DNA of 64,000 nt from Catenaria anguillulae PL171 (GCA_002102555.1 MCFL01000012.1:186001-250000), one strand, 5' to 3'. Numbered from the stretch's first letter, positions 45,058-56,915 are shown. Program-made: numbers and translations. The notes: generated from the letters alone by a model not told the origin.

Positions 45058-48000
45058 TCACGTATATTGAAATTCTTCGGAATCAGTATTATGAAAGGTT
45101 TGCACCCTAGGTGGAGCAACACCACTCTCGTCTACCTGTGATTCGGAGGCGCGATGCTGCGCAATATCGAGAAACAAAAAGTCCAACGAAACGTTGATGG
45201 AAGATCCAACCGAGCTACCATTACCATCCTCAAAGAAAGACACATTGGGAGAAGCTGTGGGTTTTGGATCAAAGTTGGCACGTTTATCCTCTTGCTTCCT
45301 CTCAACCACCACAGATAAGGTGTTCACGAGAGATGTTCGTCGTGAGGATAGCAGAGCCTGACCTGATGACGGCGCGACGAGCGGCAACGGCTGTTGTGGC
45401 TCAGATACTACGCTCGCACGGTTTCGGGAAGCCGTGCTCGTGCGCTGGAGAAGCAGGTTGAGGCCGTATAGTCGATGGTTCGCGACTTGGGAGGGTTTCC
45501 GAGAGGACCGAAATTGACTTCTGGACGCAGAGGACACGGTTGCAATGGTTTGCATTGACCGCACCGAGCCAGTCCAGTCCGAGGCAGTCAGCAAGGTGGA
45601 TGAGCCATGATGTTTGTCCAATTGGAGAGGCCCAGATTCGTCTTGACCGACGCGTCCGCTATTGCAACCGTGGAAGGAAAATTAAAAATCTCGTGAGTTG
45701 TCTCGCAGCGGCACGTTTGAATCTTTTTGGATGGTGAAGTAGATGCATACCTTGATCCCAAGTGAGCATCGTCACTTCCTCTCCACTGCCTGCTGTAAGC
45801 TCCACTCTTTGATCCGGTTGGTGCTGAGAGACGAGAGCCGGACCACTGGGAAGCGGCACGAGACGCAAATGAGCCGGTATCCCTTGGTACGCCCAAGCTC
45901 ATTTGGCCGGTGGAATGCGGCTGTTGCATGCTGCCATGTGAATTGCGCGCTGTGAATGAACCTTTCCCGTCGTCACCTTGTCCATTATCGCCCCGTTCAC
46001 AACTGGAAGAGGTGAAACGCGAATGATTTCCCAGCTCAGGCGCCGCTGACCCGCCAAATTGGAGGACCGTCAATGAATTGTGTGCAGAGAACCAGCATGA
46101 GGTACTTTCCACACTGCCACGCGATTGGTGGTGGCCGAATGTATCGACCTGAAGCGCATTCATCAGGGCGTCAACAAACATTTGGTGATTATCAGGATGA
46201 ATGCTCCTGCTAGGTTTTTGCGATTTGCTTGAGTCACGTGGCAAGGATTTGAAGGACCTTGTGTGCCGACGAGAGACAGAGTGATGGGCACCAGCCATAC
46301 GGTTGTCGGCATTGGGCCGTCCCACAGGAAGTGGGGAGCCGCTCGGTGTTTTGAGTATTGGGGAGCGACTTGCATGTTGACTTGAGCTCCCAACTGCACT
46401 TTGACCGTCCATGTCCACGGTGCGATCCACGGTGCGATCCCGACTCATGCGCCGGGATCGTGACACGAAAGGTTCGCCAGGTGGGAAGGGAACATTGTGA
46501 GGAGCAACCGAGACTAACAATGACTGGCGGCGATTTGAAAGGCCTTGACTCGGGCGCACGACCGAAGCTGGTTCCAACTCGACTTGAGGTGTTTGCGGCT
46601 CCTTCGCGGCTGGGTCTGTCAGGGCCCCGGCCCGTTGAGCGTCCTGTCGCAGGCGCTCCTGTGCCATGGCAATGATTCGCGAATGAACGTCGGGATACAG
46701 CTTCAGCACCGCGTCCAAAGATTGCTTTGTGAGCACAAGTATGTCGACACGAGTCGCGGCACGGACAGTGACTGTACGGGGTCGAGAGAGGTACAGGGAA
46801 ATTTCTCCAAAGTAAGCCCCTTGATGCAGTGTCGATAAAATCTTTTCAGATCCGTCGGCGGCGACAGCAATGATGTGTACGCTGCCGCGAAGCAGTGCAA
46901 ACATTTCCGCCCCCAAATCGCCTTGGCGCACGATATCCTCGCCCTCAAGAAACAGAATCGGTCGAAGCGCCAGACTGAGGGCCCGAAAAAAGGCGTCATC
47001 GGCGCCTGAAAACAGGGGCACCTTGGTGAGTAAATGGCCATATGCCTTGAGCGCCAGCTCGGCCCGAAGCGTTGAAGGCAAATCATCGAGTAAAGTCGTC
47101 GCGTCGACACCTCGATTCCTGAGCCACGAAAAATTGAGGTACTCTTTGACTCGCTTTCGCAAATGCTGTGGAAGCTTAGAGGTCTTGAGAAAGTCCATTA
47201 TGACGTCCGCTCGCTTTTGCATCGTCGTGCGAATCGCCCTCGAGTTGGCCAGAACGGAAGTAAGCGAGCTTCCAATCCAAGCGATGTACATTTGCGCGAC
47301 AATGTAAACGACTTTGCCCATCCACCGTTCTTGAAATGATTGGACGGAAAGGTGACTTGCTTCGGGAATCAGTGCCACTTTCATGATCAAAAGTCAGACG
47401 GACAGTGACGATTTAAAACATGGAAAGGAAAATTGTCGTACTGTTTACTACCCAGTACAGCGAAACAATGTACTGCCTGAACCACAACGGAGCCCAAACA
47501 GCGTCAGGGCTCTGGGCATCAGTTGATAAGACGGCCTTCCATTGGGCACTCTTCGCGGCTTGCTGCGACCACGATGGGATACCGTTTCGCCAATCTGAAT
47601 CGATTCTCCCGATGACCCACCATACACACGCAAGGTAGTGTGTTCCAAGAATAAGGGTAGCAATGGCCTTGACAGCCCATAGCACATACATGGACATGAC
47701 TCGATTGTTGAGGCGCTCGAACCACCACCATACTCGGAAGAGAACCAGGACACGGTTGAAGTAGTGGAACGAAGCAAAGGATGTCGCATGGCTGTTGGCA
47801 AGTAAAACATTGAGAGGAAGCAGCCCGATGGCATCTATGCATCCCCGTCCGCCAAGAAAATATTGTCTGACGCAGGACCGAATGCTCGTCGTGATTATAT
47901 TACCGTCCCGGTCCGTTGACGCAGTCAGGGCACACACAAGCAAGTCGACGATGAGGATTGCCCATGTCAAGTGGAACAGGAGAGATACAATGTCGGTGGA

Positions 48001-48243
48001 GGGGACATTAAAGTGTGACATTGCTGGTACACACCAAGCATGGCAAACTGCAGAAAACGTTGAGAACGCGCGCCAAACCTTGTATCGGGGTGATTCGGGT
48101 GAAATGATCCATTCGCTTATGGTAATATGCTCAGGTGATGCTAATTTGGGCTTTTCACACTTTCCATGACTCGGCCTATCCCTGCTCCGTAGTATACATT
48201 GTACAAGTGTTTGGCGAACTCCATTTCGAAGCATTTCGAGCAT
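45058..48243 (-). CDS. Cyclic-nucleotide-gated (CNG/HCN superfamily) cation channel
   Basis: Exons 48243-47442, 47377-45751 and 45658-45058 (introns 64 and 92 bp) encode 1009 residues. After WIISPESPRYKVWRAF (the usual lead into S1) come six membrane helices; S4 is LVLFRVWWWFERLNNRVM, low in Arg. The pore helix YIVSLYWVVN is followed by MALIPEASHLS instead of TVGYGD; S6 is KVVYIVAQMYIAWIGSSLTS. The C-linker (HLRKRVKEYLNFSW) and a complete cyclic-nucleotide domain follow, with GDLGAEMFALLRGS, the phosphate cassette GAYFGEISLYL and Arg-Thr in SRPRTVTV. The 400-residue tail is Ser/Arg-rich and disordered. Opening by cAMP or cGMP in the plasma membrane is inferred; K+ selectivity is not expected. 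The first ATG of exon 1 is used; an upstream exon is possible. Confidence 0.88.
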
Positions 48244-48672
48244 GGAAGAGTGATCACTTGTTGCTCGATACGTCACTCGATGCTAGTCGTTACTCTGTCT
48301 GTCGGGTCGATTAATCGAGTTGCCGAGGGTTCAGTCGGTGCAAGGAGTAATATTTCATGGGTTGTCTGTCTTCCTGTCAAAGTTTGCCACAATAATTGAA
48401 TCTTGCTGCACTGTTTGCCATCCACAGTTTGTGACGCGTTTCACACATGAAGGATCCGTTGCCCAGATTCAGATTCGGGCCAGCGACCGAAGCTGGCATG
48501 CGCCAGGGTTGCATGGCCACACACCCTGGCGCATGCCAGGAAGCAGTTATCCTCGTCATCTCGCCGACCCTGTAATCCGAGGCAAATAGGGCAAACCCAA
48601 GTTCCACAAAAACAGCCAATACAGAGCCAGGGCCCCATAGTTCAGAATACAAACGAAACAGAAAGCTACAAT
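48244..48672. other. Spacer between CNG channel and Slo channel genes
   Basis: 429 bp carrying the CNG promoter and the 3' flank of the upstream Slo-type channel gene, with a perfect 17-bp inverted repeat at 48493-48539. No gene seen. Confidence 0.5.
48493..48539. repeat. Perfect 17-bp inverted repeat (hairpin)
   Basis: Arms 48493-48509 (CTGGCATGCGCCAGGGT) and 48523-48539 are exact reverse complements with a 13-nt loop. In the Slo-channel transcript it would lie about 134 nt after the stop codon and form a stable GC-rich stem. It may act in 3'-end formation or mRNA stability; that is inference. Confidence 0.8.
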
Positions 48673-51600
48673 TCATGGGTTTGTCGACTCCTGCACCTTG
48701 AGCACAAAAATCACATCATCCTTCTTCAACACGGCATCCGGTACAGGGGCAGTCCAAACAAACGACTGCTGGTTGCCCAACTCGGGACACGGCGCTCGAT
48801 ACAGGCCCAAGGCGACAACGCCACGGTTTAGGCACAGGTCCAAAAAGAGCTCCTTGTATGTGCATCCAATATGCTTCTCGGGCATGTCCTCTGTGTACAA
48901 GAACCGCATGTTGACCTTGAGTTCGCGGTTGAGGCGAATGTCGTTGCGACTGCGGATGCCCGAGAAGAGACGCGCACAGTCGAGCACAGTTGGATTGAAA
49001 AAGTGTTGCAAAAGAATGGTATTCTGCAGCAGCAGACTGGTGGTTAGATCCGAAATGCGCCACAGACAAACGAGAAGAGTATGTACCAGCATATCACCCA
49101 CAAATGCCTCACCACTCGCAAAGTGCGGGTCATAGAACCGCTGAAACCTCCTTGGCGGCGGCGGATACCCAATGTGATACCCAAACACTCCATCGTCGCG
49201 CTGCACGGGATCGGGCGCCAACCAGATGGGTGTCGGCCCATCTTGCTGCGATTTCAATCCATCCACCTTTTCAAGCACCGCATCCTCGGCATGCGACTGG
49301 TGCATGCTCCCACGTCTGCGCCTCGTCCTGCGTCGGGTCGCATGTCCTTGACCAGCCTCTTCCATGAATTCGGAAACCGGGTCCGGAACGGCCGGGGGCA
49401 TCTCGGTTGGATCGTGCGTCAACACGCCGGGCACGTATGGGGACGCCGGAAGCGAGTCGGTGGTCAACGAGTTGAAGTTTGGAACGCTAATGGAGATGCC
49501 CTTGTCGCGGGCTGTCGCGCGGTGTGGCTGCGGCATGAGAGGCTCATAGACAGACTCAATGCTGGACACACCGGCCTCGCTGATTGGTATGGCGGGTGGT
49601 GGGGGCGGCGAATGAGATGTGACGGGATGCGACGCTGTCGAAGGCGAGTGCCTGCCGACGGCAAGGTGTGGTGGAAGCAGCGGAACTGGAGGTGGAGATG
49701 TGGGCGACTCGGCAAACGCCACGTGCCGACGATGGTGCGACAAAGCGGGAGAGCCTGCCGGAGCATGGGCGGTGCGACCCGATGGACCATGCAAATCCAG
49801 CGCCGAAGGGTGCGGCGAGGGTAGTGGCGAGCGGCGCTCAATCACAATTGTGTCAGGCGAGCCAATCCCTGCCGCGGGTAGCGTACGTACGCGACTCACG
49901 GGAATGTGCGATGCCGACCCATGCCGCTGCTTGCCCGCCGCTGGTCCCCGTTCATCGTCCCCGCTCAGTGATGCCCGAGACGTGGGTGTCGCCGGACCAC
50001 CCTGAATCGAGCCCGACGAGCGTCGCACCGCCGCATTGATATCCATCGAGCTCGCCTCGAGAAACTGGATGGCTGACGTCGAGTTGAGCTCCACCATGGT
50101 GTACACGGGCGGCGCGCCCATCTTGTTGAGTGTGTGCAACGTGATGTGCCGCGTCAAAATCGGCTGCAAATCCGCGAAATCCTCGCCCTTTGGGTCGTCG
50201 GTCGCAGGGCCCAAGATGAGGATGCGGTCGGCCATGTGAATGTTGGCGCGGATTAGGTCTCGGCGGCGGCGCGGGTTGCCACGCAAGTACCGAATCATGG
50301 GGAACGCAGCCAGATACTGGAAATCGTCCATGGACGGCAATTCCGACGAGAAGAAAAGGATGGGACGCAAATCTTCAACTGGAATGTGGGCCGAGCGGAG
50401 GGTACAGAGAAAGCGAAAGAGTTGCCAGCGCTCAGTTACAACGACAATGTGATCTTCCATCACAAACTGCTCTGCTGGCTGTTCAGGACCGTGGCCGATG
50501 CCTGGTGGTGCGGACGACGACGAGTGGTGATGGGATGCGTTGCCGATTTCTACCTCCTGGGGCGTGAGTGGGGGATCAAATAAGAGGTGACAAACCGGGA
50601 CTTTGCGAGGGTCGGCCGTAAATGGCGCATCTGGGCAGCCCATCCGGAACTGCCCGCCAGTGACCACGGGAAGTGTGGGCTGCCGAGCAAGGAATCGGTT
50701 AGGATGCACGCCTGGTCGGGGGGCGCGGGGAGGACTTGTTGTTGATGTTGGCGGACGGTCGAGGGAGCGGTCCAAGGTCGAGCGAGCAGAGCAAGGAGTG
50801 TTGAGAGCTTCGCGGACCAGTGGGTGGCCGTTGAGGGATCGCTCAAAAGTTTCGGGGGTCAGATTGTGGATGCGCTCGAGCTCGCTGAGACCTTGAGCAA
50901 TGCACACAATTTCCTCATTGCCACGGAAGACGTAATCCTCGGCTGGATTGAGTACGACATGATAATCGAGTGTGTCGAAGTTGACATCGCGATGGAAGAC
51001 GGGGATACGAATAGCAATGGCCACGACTTGAAATTCACAGTACAAGTACTGTCCGTGGGAACGTTCCGTGGTCAGTTCTCGAGAATCTGACGACATGAAG
51101 GGAATAGAGTGACAACCGGGCGTACCGCTGCAATGTGATGGAATCTCCGACCAACAAACACAGGCACCACGCTAAAGTTGTACTGCTCGTGTCCCAACCC
51201 GTCTCCATACTGGGCCAACCAAGGTGACGCATACGTCTCGAGGGGTTTGCAATTGTTGATGAGGTTGGTGACCAGCGTCGCGGCGCCAGGGTGCATCAAG
51301 TTGCACCCGAGTAGCGCCTGCTTGAGGTCCTCGGCACACGCGACGGCAGTTGCATGTTGGACCACGAATCGGTCATAGGTTGGTGCATGGGTGTGGACGT
51401 AAATCTCGGCGTCGGGCGCATGCTTTGCGACCGACCACACTCGAAGCACGTTGCGCTCGTCTTCCTCGGGGGCGTGTACCGTGATGATGAAGACGGCCAG
51501 GGCTGTCCGGACTTTGGCGCGAATGAGATCGGATTCGTTGAGGGCAGACCCGCGGATGAAATGCACTTGGTCGCGAAACATGGGCGTTGAGATGAGGGTC

Positions 51601-53361
51601 TTGACTTCGGCCGTGAGCGAATGGCGAGCAAGCAACACGACCCGAACTGGAATGGCGGATTCGTTGAAGAAAAAGGAGTGCAGCAGTGACGTAACGAACG
51701 AGACATTGTCGAATCGACCAATGAGCACGACATGGGGTGTCCGATGAGATTCATAGACGCCGCCACCAGCTTTGTGCGCGCGATACGTTTCGAGGGCGGC
51801 CGAGATGATGGACGGGATGGCGACAAATGCAATGATCAACCCGAGAATCACGACCAGCCTACCCTCTGTTGACTTGGCCGTCAGGTCACCATAGCCCACA
51901 GTACTCATTGAAACAACTGCAAAGTAGATTGCGTCGACGCCGGCCAGATCTTGAGCACCCGTTGCCTCCTCAACATATTGAAATGTACACGCAAGTACAT
52001 AAACGTAGCACGCCAGCGTTGCAATCTGTACGACGAGCTTTTCACGCAGCGAGTCGGCCGGAACGAGTACCTCGGAGACCTCCATTCGAATGTGCATGAG
52101 TCGGCGCAGGCGAGGAATCATGTGAACACAGCGCAAAAAGTATGGAAGAAAGAGGTATCGACCATTTGGGATGAAGACCGAGACAAGGGCTGGTCCAGTG
52201 GTGAATAAGTCGATGATGGAGAGCGGGTGCATCAGAGTGCGGAGGGGCATTTCGCTAAAGCTGGTTCGGGTGATGAGTGCGACGAGGTTGAACAAGGAAA
52301 AAGCTGTTGAAAAAATCATCGTTAATGTGTCAGAATCCAAAGTTGCGGTCGATGTGCCAAAGTCTGAACTTACCGCAAGCAATGACCCAATATTCATACG
52401 GCCTGGGAGTCCAAATGAACGACGGATACAATCCCTTGCCAATCAAGTACTCACGATCCTCGGTCCGATCGTGTGCCATTTGCGCCAAGTACAAGATGAC
52501 GAGCGTCAAGTCCATGAGCATCTCCAAGGCAATCAGCCCAACCAAAATCCACTTGTATGACTTGATCCACTCGGCAACAATCAACCGAGGACGGTGCACC
52601 AACAAATCAACCCAATATCCAATCGACAGTCGATTGCTTGGCGTCCTGCGCTGCTTTTGGCGTGCGTGCTCGTACCCATTACGAACCCAGTTGAATCCAG
52701 CAAACCTGTGAGCAGCACCAGACACGGTGGCTGCCCAGTTTGCCGATCGGCCGCGTAGCGATTGCGTCATGAGCGCTTGGGCTTGCTTTTGTGTTTCGGC
52801 CGGAACGCCAACCACATCGGGCATGTGGGAATGCCACTTGGACACGGTGGTGGGCTGGTGGTGAACCGCGCGCTTGATTCGCCGGCGCCAGCGCGTCCAG
52901 ACACGATTGCCGGTCGTGTCGCCAGCCGCTGCGGCGCATGTTGCTGCCGTCGCAGCTGTCGCAGGCCGTGGAGCCGTTGTTGGCAGCGAATGGCCATGAT
53001 CGGTAGTGTGCGATTGTTCAAACTGGCTGTGGAAGGGTGCGTCGTGCAGTTGCATGGGTTCTTGCTGGTTGGGTTGGCTCGGATCGGCCGTTTGCTCGGG
53101 CAACAGCGTCCACGACAACCGATTGTTTGCATTGGAACGCGGGTACGTGGTCGGGTGGATGTGGGACATGGATGCAGTGTCGGCGTACGAGGTGAAGGTT
53201 GCAAACGAGTTTGCAAATGGGTGCGTGTTGGGAGACGGATGATAGTATGGTGATTCGCTATCAGAATCTGCAGCATGAGGCGCTGGCCGATGAGGACGAA
53301 ACGCTGGCGGTGGGGGCGTCGGCGAGGCAAGTTGCTCTTGCGAATCCGAGGGGGTCGACAT
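48673..53361 (-). CDS. Slo-type K+ channel with tandem RCK domains
   Basis: Exons 53361-52374, 52303-51126 and 51048-48673 (introns 70 and 77 bp) encode 1513 residues. A disordered, Pro/Ser-rich N-terminus of about 270 residues precedes S1 (WILVGLIALEMLMDLTLVIL), S2-S3, S4 (LRCVHMIPRLRRLMHIR), S5 (IATLACYVYVLACTF), the K+ filter STVGYGDL (near residue 463) and S6. RCK1 starts with HVVLIGRFDNVSFVTSLL, and RCK2 with HIVVVTERWQLFRFLCTL, matching Slo/BK gating rings. A long Ser/Pro insertion splits RCK2, which resumes at DPHFASGEAFVGDMLVHTLL and ends VIFVLKVQESTNP. It should pass K+ across the plasma membrane under ligand control. No acidic Ca2+ bowl and no extra S0 helix were seen, so the ligand is uncertain. 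Closest to Slo1/Slo2 in layout. Confidence 0.9.
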
Positions 53362-54318
53362 GTTTGATGGCGGAGGACGTCTGTTCGTAGGTATTTGAGG
53401 AGCATCAAAAAAAAAAGTGAGTGACTTTCGTGGCCCAATCTATCCAACAGTTTGGGATTGGTGGGAAGACGGCCCGCCACAAGCGGGAGGCTGTGCAAAC
53501 CGCTCCGGGATCATCACGGTGACATATACATGCCATGGCAAGCATGCTGTGGGGTGCACAGATGAGCAGATCTGTTCCAGCCTTCGGGCTGCTGTCCAGT
53601 ATGGGCCAAATGAGCCTTGATAAGCGATGCATGCGTATGCGGGCGTTCGCCCGCTTTCACCCCGGCCCCCGCAGTTTGCTATTGCAGCGACTTTATGCCG
53701 GGTGGCACCCGCTCCTGCATTCCCATGCTACTTATGATGGTGGCAAGGCCTCCCGCTTGAATGCCACGGGGGTATTGAGGCAGAAAGGCGCAGCAATAAA
53801 CAGTGGAAACATACGAAGGGCGATGGGAAGTGCGACCTCAATTCGGCTGTCGGTTGGGTGGTGGCAGCGGCAGGACGGTGACGGCGGGATGGGGGCTGTT
53901 GTGAGGTGCCGAATGGGGCGGGCAAGTGGTATCGAATTGCATGGGGCGGCCATCTAACTACATAGGTATAGTCTTTCATCAAGTGCGCGGGACTTGCATG
54001 GCTTTCATACTGTGTGTACCGTTTGTGCTCGATTGTTTTCATGCATGGTGGCAAAGTGGGATTGACCACGAGTGACCCTCACCGTTCATAATGCTGAAAC
54101 AGTGCGGTCTTTGCCGCAAAGACTGACAGCACCGCAGTCTGAGGTAATTCACACGCTAAAAGTCAACGAATAGCGCAGTACCAGATATATATTGTATTGT
54201 CGATCCAGTCGTTGAAACTTGAAACGTGAAGTCGTGGACCGCAACCACTGAAAAAAAGCGGTGCCATGTTCAAGTATGCAAGCTGGTTCTCTCAAGATCG
54301 AAACAATGAAACTGCGAA
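53362..54318. other. Intergenic, no gene seen
   Basis: 957 bp between the Slo-channel start and the phosphatase stop, both minus strand. One open frame of 140 codons on the plus strand shows no coding character. It should hold the channel promoter. Confidence 0.5.
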
Positions 54319-55362
54319 TCAACGCATCAGACCCAAAGACGAAATCACATAATCTGGTCGCTTCGCAACCTCAGCCTGGTTCAACATGCTCTCTGTCGTC
54401 ACCCCAGTCAAGACTGCCATCGTCCTACACCCGCCTCGCTGGCCAAACAAGACGTCCGTGTCCAGTCGATCGCCAACCATGCACGTGCGTGTGGGATCCA
54501 ATTGGTACTTTGCGAGAATCACCCGAAGCATGGTTTCGTGCGGCTTCCCCACAATGATGGGATGCCGGCCCGTGGATTTGATGAGCGGCTGGTACATGGA
54601 TCCAGCTGCAGGGAAGGTTTGTGTGCCGATTGGATCGGCCACGTCTGGATTCGTGGCAATGAAAAGTACGGATGGGTCTTGCAGATAGGTGTGCGCTTTG
54701 GCAAGTTTAGGGTAGTTGATGTGGGCATCAAAGGCGGTCAGGACGGCGCCAATCTGGGTTTTTGGACAAATGTGAAGCGGCAGTTGCATTGGTCAGCAGA
54801 GTCCAAGTGTCGGTCGTCGCTGGTCACGGTGCTCTTGTCCATGGCCCAGGCGTACAGAAGGATCAGGTTGAATGCGATGAAGGTCGTCCATGCCAGAAAA
54901 TGCTAAATCTTTGTCATCCTAAGTCACGTTACGTTGACTGTCAGTGGCCGTCAAGTCGGTGCTGCCCAGGACCCGCACCATTCCGCCGCAAGCTTGGATC
55001 CCCTGCTCTCGCAGCTCTTCGACGACCCCATCCGCCCCCATCACATACACCCGCTTTTCCTTGGGAAACCCAATGTCGCTCAAGTAGCACGCTGCCGCAT
55101 ACGGCGCGCTGAAGACCTCCTCCTTTGCGACGCCATGAATTCCCTTTGCAGAAAACTTTTCCACATACGATGTTCGTGACTTGAGCGAGTTGTTGGTGAC
55201 AAAAAATATGCGCTTGCCGAGCGAGCGCAGGTGGGCCAGCGCTTCGACGACACCTGGGATGAGCTGGGTGCCCAGAAAGACGACGCCGTCAACATCGAGG
55301 AGGAAGGTATCCATCGACGAGATGAATGTGGCGATCTCTTCAGGAGTGTTGAGATGCTTCAT
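54319..55362 (-). CDS. PHO13: HAD-family phosphoglycolate / 4-nitrophenyl phosphatase (PGP/PHO13 type)
   Basis: Exons 55362-54933, 54902-54856 and 54753-54319 encode 303 residues, the usual length for the family. It hydrolyses 2-phosphoglycolate and related side-product phosphates in the cytosol. Seen: motif I LLDVDGVVFLG with the nucleophile Asp, motif II FVTNNS, the C2 cap (IGAVLTAFDAHINYPKL), motif III Lys in VGKPHETM, and motif IV VGDRLDTDVLFG with the Mg2+-binding Asp pair. The first intron would be only 30 bp (54932-54903, GTAACG...TTAG): the frame meets a stop without it, and the 47-bp second exon (MDDLHRIQPDPS) supplies the DPS-IGAV junction expected of the family. The second intron is 102 bp. 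The catalytic residues are complete. Confidence 0.88.
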
Positions 55363-55659
55363 GGTGGCGATTGGGCCGTCGGTGGTTGGCGGGCGGTAGT
55401 AGCGATGGAGTCAAGGATGGCAAGGCAGTTTGCTGCTTGGTTTTCTATAATTGCATGGAGTGTCAAGGGTCAGTTGCTGAAGGCTCCGTGTTTGGCATCG
55501 GACCCTTTTTCATTTTTTGTGGAGAGTAACCGATCCGTCAGGTCGGAGGTGTCATGTCAGTGTCTCAGTCTCACCCTCATCAATCCGATGATCAGTCACA
55601 TCCTGAGTGTTCCCTCAACGAAGTGGCAAGGCATAGGCTCGGTAAATGAAAAGCAATGA

Positions 55660-55742
55660 CGACGTGGACACGATTCGAACGTGCGAGCGCAGAGCGCAGC
55701 CGGTTAGTAGCCGGCCGCCTTGGACCACTCGGGCACCACGCC
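55660..55742 (-). tRNA. tRNA-Ser, anticodon ACT (copy 2)
   Basis: The 83-nt sequence differs from the copy at 1156-1238 by a single base in the D arm (GGC for GGG at 23-25), with the same acceptor stem, ACT anticodon loop CTACTAA, long variable arm and T arm. A TTTT run occurs within about 15 nt of the 3' end. The 5' flank also resembles that of copy 1 for about 60 bp (the AGCTGGGTCATA block on the plus strand), indicating duplication as a unit. The remaining flanks (55363-55659 and 55743-56030) hold no other gene. Confidence 0.85.
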
Positions 55743-56030
55743 TTTGGGGATAGCTGGGTCATACTTGCATGCCTGTCCAGAATCACAGCGTACATGCTGA
55801 CACAAGTTTCCGTCTCCGTCTATTCGCGGGACCGGGCTGTTTCCTCATGCTCTCTGAGTGGCTGCCTCGGCTTACGATCAGTGCTGCCTGCCTGCAAGCA
55901 AGGGACAAAAAATTAATTGGCCTTGAAGCTCTCAAACAGCAAAATGTGTGCGGGAGCAGGGACGGTCTTGTCGCCACAAGCTGCCCTTGTCTGTATTGTA
56001 CGTAATTCTCAGAAGGTAGCAGCCAAAGCG

Positions 56031-56915
56031 TCACTTTTTGTTTTCTGCCTGCTTGCATGCCCATTCCATTCCGTCCTGAACACCGTCCCCATTCTTGGCC
56101 GAGCACGGTTGGATTTGCCAAGTTCGGTCGCGGATCGAATGCAAGTTGAGCAAGGAGGCAATCTGAAGTATGAATCAATGGATACAGGACAAGTTACGGT
56201 CAGTAGGCGTCATGTTGGGAAAGGCAGGACATTAGTCGAATTGCGTACCTCGTCCGGCGGAGCAGAAGTTGTAAGATCTTGCTTGTTGGCAAAAACAAGT
56301 ACTGGCACTTTGGCCAGCTTTTCTTCGTCGAGCAGTTGCTTGAACTCGAGGCCACTGAGGAGTGAATGAGCAAGTGAGAAGATTTTCGTACATAACGACA
56401 TGAAGTCTGTGAGGTTACGACGCACGCTTCCTCGAGCCGCCGCTTGTCCGAGCTGTCAATAACAAAGATCTGTGTGAATGTAGAGCACAACCTCACACGT
56501 GAGAAAACTGAGTGCCACAACGAGCGAGCAGCGACGCGCTTGGCCGCCAGTATTAGTATATGTACGAACAAACACGTCTGTAGATTCAAAATAGTTGCGC
56601 CAGTACGGCCGGATCACCTTTTGGCCGCCAATATCCCACACGTTCAGCTTGAATCCACTTGTCTGGACTGTTTTGACGTTGAAACCCGTCGTTGGGGATA
56701 CCTCGGTGATGTCTTCTTGGTTGAGTCGCTTGAGGATGGTCGTCTTGCCTGCATTGTCGAGGCCCAGGAGCAAGATGCGAATCTCTTTGGTACCTCGACG
56801 GAGGCGGCGGAGCAGATCGAGGAGACCCTGTTGATGATGTCCAGTTGACTGTGTCATTAGCCATTTGGCACCAAAAGCATGGCAAGTGTTGGAGTGCCGG
56901 GCACCCGCGAACCAT
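56031..56915 (-). CDS. ARL3: ARL3-type small GTPase
   Basis: Five exons (56915-56913, 56827-56570, 56469-56426, 56354-56249, 56162-56031; introns 85, 100, 71 and 86 bp) encode 180 residues (human ARL3 has 182). The first coding exon is just the ATG, giving [12 protein letters not shown], the ARL3 N-terminus. G motifs: GLDNAGKT (P loop), PTTGFN (switch I Thr), WDIGGQ (switch II), NKQD and [14 protein letters not shown] and RPYWRNYFE are ARL3 hallmarks. GTP-bound ARL3 releases lipidated cargo from carriers such as PDE6D and UNC119 into the flagellum. Its presence supports a flagellated (zoosporic) life stage. An alternative start in the second exon frame ([13 protein letters not shown]) is possible but would break family length and sequence. 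Confidence 0.93.
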
